NCBI GenBank assembly: GCA_052435735.1
Contig: JBQVNB010000004.1
Location: forward strand, 186,001 to 250,000
Length of the DNA: 64,000 bases
Direction: 5' to 3'
Source of the DNA: Aliihoeflea sp052435735
GTDB taxonomy: Bacteria > Pseudomonadota > Alphaproteobacteria > Rhizobiales > Rhizobiaceae
Part shown: one piece after another, positions 59,757 to 64,000 of the stretch
Layout of the letters: every line of letters begins with the position of its first letter
How positions within the stretch are numbered: position 1 is the stretch's first letter
Notes under the pieces: generated by a model
Told to the model about the DNA's origin: nothing
Databases searched by the model: none
Seen by the model: the letters and a program-made list of their open reading frames with translations, nothing else
Made by a program: the position numbers and the translations under genes

Positions 59757-61646
59757 TCAGAAGCTCAATGCCTGTTGCACCGCGCCCTGGTTCACCGTGA
59801 CCGAATACTGCGCTTGAAGGCGGGTAACGAGCTGGTCGAGGAGGTCGTCGCCGAACCCTCCTGCGTAGTTCTGCGCGACATTTTCGGGGAGCGAACCTCC
59901 GGACGCATTGGCGGGCGCGAACACCTCGCTCACCTGCAGCACGATCTGCCGGTCGCCCTCGTTCGACCCGATCGTCTCGACCCCCCGGGCGGGCACCGAG
60001 AAAGCGGCTGCAACGCCCTCGCGGCCAAGATCGACATCGTCGGCGCCGCGGCGCAGGCCACGCTTAGTCTGCACTTCCAGTTCGAGTTCGCCCGCGACCT
60101 CGCCAAGCGCCGCCCCGTCTTCGATCTGGGCAGCGATCTCGTTGGCACGTTCGGCAAGAAGACGCCGGCCTTCCTGTTCGCGCCATTCAGCCACAACATC
60201 ATCGCGAACCTGGTCCAGTTCGCGGTCGCGGGCAGGGGTCACCTCCGTGACCTCGTAGAAGACGTAGCCATTGGCACCAAGGGCGATCGGCGCGTTTTCG
60301 GTATTCGGCTCGGCATCGAATGCCGCCTGCAACACCTCTTCGGCACCGGGGATGCCGTCGACCGGATCGCCGTCCGGATCGAGACCGTTGGCATCGATGG
60401 CCGGAACACTGACGATTTCGAGGTTCTGCTGGCTTGCAGCCTCCCGCAGCGTCGCGCCCCCGGCACGCGCATCCTCGTAGGCGTCATAGACATCGAGCAG
60501 GATTCGGTTGGCCTCATCAAGAGCCATTTCTTCGCGAATTTCAGCCGAGACGTCCTCCAGGGGGCGAACGGCTTCCGCCAGAATCTCGTCGACGCGGACG
60601 ATGAGCGATCCGAAGGACCCGGCCACCACGTCGCTCACGCCGCCTTCCTCAAGGGCAAATGCGGCCTCGGCGATGGCGGGATCGGGCACGTCTTCACGCG
60701 TGAAGGTGCCGAGCGTCAGATCGCCGGCCGAACGGCCAAGCTCGGCAGCGATTTCGTCGAACGTCGCTTCGCCGGACGAGATGCGTTCCGATGCTGCCTC
60801 TGCGGCTTCCGCATTGGGGAACACGATCTGGCTGATGGTGCGCTGCTCGGCTTCGGAGAAGGAACTACGGTGTGTTTCGTAAAACTCGGCCACCTGTTCG
60901 TCGCTGATCGCTGCCGGATCGGCAATGTCCTCCGGTTCGAGCTTCGCATAGTCGAGCGCGCGATATTCCGGCGCGGCAAAGCTCGCCGAATTCTCGTCGA
61001 ACCAGGCCTGCAGAACGTCGTCGGCCGGGTCTTCGATCGGCTCAACGAGCGAACGGTCGAGGATGAGATACTCCGCCGTCCGGTCTTCCCCCTGATAGAG
61101 TGCCACTGCATCAAGGAAGGCGTCCGGCACGCCCATGCCATCGGCGACTGCATCGACGATCTGCTGGCGGATCGCCAGTTGCTCGCGATTGCGCAGATAG
61201 TCGTCGGGCCGCATGCCGACCTGCTGCAGCACGAAATTGAACTGGTTGCGGTCGAACTGGCCGCTCGCATTGCGGAATGCAGGGTCCTCGGCAGTCAGGG
61301 CAGCGAGACGATCGCGCGACAGGCCGAGATCCATCTCGCGCGCCTGCTCGTCGAGCACGGCGCCGGCGACGAGTTGCGCCAGCACCTGTTGCTCGAGCCC
61401 GAAGGCGCGTGCCTGCTCACGCGATATGCGCGTGCCGAACTGTTGCGACAGAAGCTGGAGTTGGCGATCATAGGCCAGCCGGTACTCGTTCACCTGTACG
61501 CGGGTGTCCCCGACGGCAAGGACATGATTGCCGACACCCGTCAGGATCTGGCCGGAAATGCCCCACACGGCAAAACTGACGACGAGCAAGCCAAGCAGCA
61601 GCTTCACCATCAAGGAACCGGATTTGCCGCGCAGCCAAGTCAGCAT
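59757..61646 (-). CDS. PpiD-like membrane-anchored periplasmic chaperone / peptidyl-prolyl isomerase
   Basis: A 629-residue protein with one N-terminal membrane segment (VKLLLGLLVVSFAVWGISG, about 14-32) and a SurA/PpiD-type chaperone domain (RVQVNEYRLAYDRQLQLLSQ, in part). A parvulin-like PPIase domain lies near 245-355 (RTISQIVFPNAEAAEAA; GTFTREDVPDPAIAEAAFAL), and a long helical C-terminal part follows. The parvulin active-site residues are poorly conserved, so it may be mainly a chaperone for proteins leaving SecYEG. It is the first gene of the trp-moa run and divergent from tpiA (136-bp gap). Confidence 0.88.
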   Translation of the reverse strand: MLTWLRGKSGSLMVKLLLGLLVVSFAVWGISGQILTGVGNHVLAVGDTRVQVNEYRLAYDRQLQLLSQQFGTRISREQARAFGLEQQVLAQLVAGAVLDEQAREMDLGLSRDRLAALTAEDPAFRNASGQFDRNQFNFVLQQVGMRPDDYLRNREQLAIRQQIVDAVADGMGVPDAFLDAVALYQGEDRTAEYLILDRSLVEPIEDPADDVLQAWFDENSASFAAPEYRALDYAKLEPEDIADPAAISDEQVAEFYETHRSSFSEAEQRTISQIVFPNAEAAEAASERISSGEATFDEIAAELGRSAGDLTLGTFTREDVPDPAIAEAAFALEEGGVSDVVAGSFGSLIVRVDEILAEAVRPLEDVSAEIREEMALDEANRILLDVYDAYEDARAGGATLREAASQQNLEIVSVPAIDANGLDPDGDPVDGIPGAEEVLQAAFDAEPNTENAPIALGANGYVFYEVTEVTPARDRELDQVRDDVVAEWREQEGRRLLAERANEIAAQIEDGAALGEVAGELELEVQTKRGLRRGADDVDLGREGVAAAFSVPARGVETIGSNEGDRQIVLQVSEVFAPANASGGSLPENVAQNYAGGFGDDLLDQLVTRLQAQYSVTVNQGAVQQALSF

Positions 61647-61782
61647 TTTCGACCTTCCCGTATTGGTCCATCATGAAATCTGGTTGACGGAATACCGTCA
61701 CTGGCGGGCCCTGTCGATTGCTTTGTCGACGCATTTTGCTACCAAGCAGCGATCGATACCCGGAACAAACGAAGGAAATTCG

Positions 61783-62532
61783 ATGAGCGCGCGCATACGA
61801 CCCGTATTGGCCGGCAATTGGAAGATGAACGGAGTGGCGGCATCGCTTCCCGAGCTCCAGGCCATCGTCACCGGTTCTCATGGCTTTACCGGCCTCGACC
61901 TCGTCGTCTGCCTGCCGGCGACGCTGATCGCGCGGGCGCAGCCGATCGTTGCGGGCTCTTCGGTCCGGCTCGGCGGGCAGGATTGTCACGCCAACGCATC
62001 CGGCGCCCACACCGGCGACGTGTCTGCCGACATGCTCAAGGACGCCGGCGCGGACTTCGTGATCGTGGGTCATTCCGAACGCCGGTCCGATCATGGCGAG
62101 ACGAGCGACGCCGTTGCGGCCAAGGCCAAGGCCGCCTGGGCCGCCCGGCTTACACCCATCATCTGCATCGGCGAAACCCGCGCCGAACGCGAGGCGGGCA
62201 CTGCGCTCGACGTGCTGTCGGCACAGATCGATGGTTCGGTGCCGGAAGGCGCCACGGCCGAGAACACGATCGTCGCCTATGAACCGGTCTGGGCGATCGG
62301 CACCGGATTGACCCCGACGGCGGAAGACGTGGGCGTCGCCCATGCGCACATCCGCGCCCGGCTGGAGGCGAATATCGGCGCGGCGGCGCGATCCGTGCCG
62401 CTTCTTTATGGCGGATCGGTCAAATCCTCGAACGCTGCCGAACTGATGGCGGTGGAAAATGTGGACGGCGCCCTCGTCGGCGGCGCCAGCCTCAAGGCCG
62501 CGGATTACCTCGCTATCGCTGGTGCATTCTAG
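61783..62532 (+). CDS. tpiA: triosephosphate isomerase
   Basis: A 249-residue TIM barrel interconverting dihydroxyacetone phosphate and glyceraldehyde 3-phosphate. It contains LAGNWKMNG (catalytic Lys), FVIVGHSERRSDHGE (catalytic His), AYEPVWAIGTG (catalytic Glu) and LLYGGSVK (phosphate loop). GAAGGAA precedes ATG 61783; the open frame further upstream is discarded. In many relatives secG follows, but here a MucR-type gene does. The 179-bp gap 62533-62711 is AT-richer near its start and probably contains the mucR promoter. Confidence 0.96.
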   Translation: MSARIRPVLAGNWKMNGVAASLPELQAIVTGSHGFTGLDLVVCLPATLIARAQPIVAGSSVRLGGQDCHANASGAHTGDVSADMLKDAGADFVIVGHSERRSDHGETSDAVAAKAKAAWAARLTPIICIGETRAEREAGTALDVLSAQIDGSVPEGATAENTIVAYEPVWAIGTGLTPTAEDVGVAHAHIRARLEANIGAAARSVPLLYGGSVKSSNAAELMAVENVDGALVGGASLKAADYLAIAGAF

Positions 62533-62711
62533 ACAATTTGCTTTAATGTGCATTGGCGTCGTTCGCCATCGCTTCACCACCTGACAAGCCGATACATCTG
62601 GTGACCTGACGCAGACATGGTCGCGCACTAGCATAGTCATATGGCGAATCGCTCAAGGCATGACACTTGGCGGCGTGTTGCCATTTGTATTGATGCGGCG
62701 GGAGTATGCGT

Positions 62712-63152
62712 ATGAGCGACGAAGACATGATCAGCGCCGGCGGTGCGGTCGAACCAGAGCGGTTGTTGGAACTGACGACGCAGATCGTCTGCGCCTATGT
62801 CAGTCACAACCCCGTTCCGGCGTCGGAAGTATCGGGGTTGATTGGCTCGGTTCACCGGTCGATTTCCGCCCAGGGCAAGGCAATTGCTCCGGAACAGCAA
62901 CTGGAGCCGGCGGTGCCGATCCGCAAATCGGTTACGCCCGACTACATTATTTCGCTCGAGGACGGACGCAAGTTCCGCACCCTGTCGCGCCATCTGATGG
63001 CCCGGTACGGCATGACGCCTGAGCAGTATCGACGCAAATGGGGCCTGCCGGACGATTACCCGATGGTCGCCCCCAACTACGCGGTCGAGCGCTCGAAGAT
63101 CGCCAAATCGATGGGACTTGGCCGACCCGAATCCGGCGGCCCGGACGAATAG
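62712..63152 (+). CDS. MucR/Ros-family transcriptional regulator, zinc ligands altered
   Basis: A 146-residue MucR-type DNA-binding protein. The N-terminal oligomerisation region (ELTTQIVCAYVSHNPVPA) and the DNA-binding part (RKSVTPDYIISLEDGRKF, then RTLSRHLMARYGMTPEQYRRKWGLP and DYPMVAPNYA) are well conserved. The Ros zinc ligands C-C-H-H read S81, D84, H94 and Y99, so both cysteines and one histidine are lost. MucR proteins are global regulators of exopolysaccharide, motility and cell cycle genes. ATG 62712 is chosen because GGGAG sits seven bases upstream; ATG 62706 is too close to it. Confidence 0.9.
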   Translation: MSDEDMISAGGAVEPERLLELTTQIVCAYVSHNPVPASEVSGLIGSVHRSISAQGKAIAPEQQLEPAVPIRKSVTPDYIISLEDGRKFRTLSRHLMARYGMTPEQYRRKWGLPDDYPMVAPNYAVERSKIAKSMGLGRPESGGPDE

Positions 63153-63159
63153 GCGTCGA

Positions 63160-63564
63160 TCAGCCGATCAGCGGACAGTTCGGCGCCCGGCCGAACACGA
63201 CCCAGACGCGTTCGCCGCGCGATCGCCCGATGATCTCGATCGAGCGTCGGCCGACGCCGACGATTTCGGCCCGCCGGATGCCCATCCGGTCAGCCTTGCG
63301 CAACGCGTCGCGCGGCGAGCACCCACCACCCCGGCCGCGCCACTCGTCGCGATCGCGGTAACCGCCGCGGTCCCAGCGTCCCGGTCCGCGGTCCCAGCGT
63401 CCGGCTCCGCGGTCCCAGCGTCCGGCTCCGCGGTCGGGCGCGAAGAACTCCGCACCCGGGCGCTGCCCGCCACCCAGACCGTAATATCCACGATCCTGCG
63501 CCACGGCGGGCAGGGCAGCCAAAAGGCTGGCGGCGACCAGACCCAGGACAGCGAACTTCTTCAT
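63160..63564 (-). CDS. secreted WDRG-repeat protein, hypothetical
   Basis: A 134-residue secreted protein. A signal peptide (MKKFAVLGLVAASLLAALPA, then VAQ) precedes a Gly/Arg/Asp-rich section with three to four seven-residue repeats (DRGAGRW, DRGPGRW) and a small C-terminal domain, CSPRDALRKADRMGIRRAEI then VGRRSIEIIGRSRGERVWVVF, with cysteines near both ends. This C-terminal pattern occurs in many small rhizobial exported proteins, of unknown function. GAGGGG lies upstream of ATG 63564. It converges with the mucR gene seven bases from its stop. Confidence 0.7.
   Translation of the reverse strand: MKKFAVLGLVAASLLAALPAVAQDRGYYGLGGGQRPGAEFFAPDRGAGRWDRGAGRWDRGPGRWDRGGYRDRDEWRGRGGGCSPRDALRKADRMGIRRAEIVGVGRRSIEIIGRSRGERVWVVFGRAPNCPLIG
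63365..63435 (-). repeat. 21-bp tandem repeats inside the WDRG-repeat gene
   Basis: Three units of 21 bp (63365-63385, 63386-63406, 63407-63427) plus a partial fourth encode the seven-residue repeats. Units two and three are identical; unit one differs at two or three bases. The unit length keeps the frame, so copy number can change without breaking the protein. Confidence 0.85.
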
Positions 63565-63796
63565 TTCCAGAACCCCTCGACCATGTCGCACGATTGCGAC
63601 GATAGCGGACTATGCAAGTGCGAAGCTGAATGCCGGGCTTCCGCGCCGTTCATCGACCGTTCATGCGCAACTTCAGGCGTCACCGCACACATTCAAAATT
63701 TGAGTAACTGACTGAAAGCAATTTGTTTTCTCTCCAAGACTGCCATGCTTCCGAATGAATGAACGATCCGCCGACCGAAAAACCACAGCGCAGGGG

Positions 63797-63825
63797 TTGA
63801 TTTCAGAACAAAACAAGAACATGAT
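63797..63825 (+). promoter_or_regulatory. SOS promoter with LexA box in its spacer
   Basis: A -35-like TTGATT (63797-63802) and a -10-like CATGAT (63820-63825) are separated by exactly 17 bases. The spacer contains GAACAAAACAAGAAC (63806-63820), an exact LexA box of the alphaproteobacterial form GAAC-N7-GAAC, as upstream of lexA at 28650-28664. The preceding part of the gap, 63565-63796, shows no other gene or element I can support. LexA bound here would block the promoter; DNA damage would open it. Confidence 0.85.
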
Positions 63826-63849
63826 CAATCATCAACTGAGGAAAGCAAC

Positions 63850-63936
63850 ATGTCCGATCTGGTCCACGATCTCGTCTCGTTCATTTCGATAGGCGCCTTC
63901 ATCACGACGCTCGCCCTTTGGTTGGTGGCCGTCTGA
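63850..63936 (+). CDS. SOS-controlled 28-residue single-span membrane peptide
   Basis: A 28-codon ORF, MSDLVHDLVSFISIGAFITT followed by LALWLVAV. It starts eight bases after GAGG in the ribosome binding site GAGGAAAG (63838-63845). The first seven residues are acidic and polar; the rest is one hydrophobic helix of about 20 residues, so an inner-membrane peptide is expected. It lies directly behind the LexA-controlled promoter, with a predicted transcript leader of about 20 bases. Size, topology and control match SOS-induced peptides such as the Caulobacter division inhibitor SidA or E. coli TisB, but I see no sequence basis for homology. Function is inference. Confidence 0.75.
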   Translation: MSDLVHDLVSFISIGAFITTLALWLVAV

Positions 63937-64000
63937 TCAGTCGCCGAGCGCCATGCCCTCCCGCCGTGGATCGGCGGCACCTTCGAGCCCCGATTGTGTG
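63937..64000 (-). CDS. probable gamma-glutamyltransferase, C-terminal end only
   Basis: The minus-strand frame ending at TGA 63937-63939 encodes the last residues TQSGLEGAADPRREGMALGD. The ADPRREGMALG end is typical of gamma-glutamyltransferase, which cleaves glutathione in the periplasm. Only about 20 residues are visible, so the call rests on this end motif. The stop adjoins that of the small SOS peptide ORF with no spacer. Confidence 0.5.
   Translation of the reverse strand, partial: TQSGLEGAADPRREGMALGD

Noticed and set aside
61763..61778. GAAC-N7-GGAA just before tpiA as an SOS box.
   Set aside because: The second half does not match GAAC and it overlaps the ribosome binding site region of a glycolytic gene.
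62557..62575. GTTC-N7-CTTC upstream of the mucR gene as an SOS box.
   Set aside because: Second half-site mismatched at the first base; no supporting promoter elements seen.
63365..63435. Short tandem repeats considered as a CRISPR array.
   Set aside because: Units are contiguous without unique spacers, are 21 bp, and encode an in-frame peptide repeat.

Overview
The window looks like a stretch of an alphaproteobacterial core chromosome, most likely order Hyphomicrobiales (Rhizobiales). The evidence is the high GC content, a fused SecDF, a phosphatidylcholine synthase, a MucR/Ros-type regulator, IalB and BA14K family proteins, a DUF1127 peptide, and LexA operators of the direct-repeat type (GAAC-N7-GAAC). 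I cannot name the genus. I see no insertion sequence, prophage, CRISPR array or rRNA operon. The only tRNA I find is tRNA-Leu(UAG). Gene density is very high, and several convergent pairs share or abut their stop codons.

Layout. 1-9.5 kb: end of an NlpD-like degenerate M23 factor, a DUF815 ATPase, yajC-secDF, a pair resembling the mitochondrial complex I assembly factors NDUFAF3 and NDUFAF6, a sterol-desaturase-family hydroxylase, trmFO, and a lipoprotein with a possible Cys-His-Asp triad. 9.5-19.6 kb: a DUF1127 peptide behind an array of TGCA palindromes, a DUF2157/GDYXXLXY pair, tRNA-Leu, tig, a DegP-type protease, rarA, an RluC-type pseudouridine synthase, an EamA transporter and an ATP12-type chaperone. 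19.6-31.5 kb: a two-subunit sodium/solute symporter with an EF-hand-like loop, gltA, gltX, comEC, lexA with its SOS box, a DUF423 protein, recG and sdhE. 31.5-41 kb: mfd, a DsbA-family protein, an orphan peptide-binding protein, an IalB protein, hspQ, an AEC transporter and a UbiH-type hydroxylase. 41-49 kb: pcs, a four-gene BMP-type ABC importer, a glutathione transferase and rimO. 49-56 kb: two secreted hypotheticals, rlpA, the conserved cluster circularly permuted ATP-grasp / alpha-E / transglutaminase / Anbu proteasome-like protease, and a BA14K protein. 56-64 kb: the minus-strand run ppiD-trpD-trpC-moaC-moeA, then tpiA, a MucR-like regulator without the usual Cys ligands, a WDRG-repeat secreted protein, a very small SOS-controlled ORF, and the end of a probable gamma-glutamyltransferase.

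Themes. Envelope biogenesis (NlpD-like factor, SecDF/YajC, tig, DegP, PpiD, RlpA), DNA repair and SOS (lexA, recG, mfd, rarA), respiratory-complex assembly (NDUFAF3-like, NDUFAF6-like, ATP12, SdhE) and central metabolism (gltA, tpiA) dominate. The most interesting item is at 63797-63936: a promoter with an exact LexA box in its spacer, followed by a strong ribosome binding site and a 28-codon ORF for a single-span membrane peptide. It is the kind of gene represented elsewhere by SOS-induced division inhibitors or membrane toxins such as SidA or TisB.
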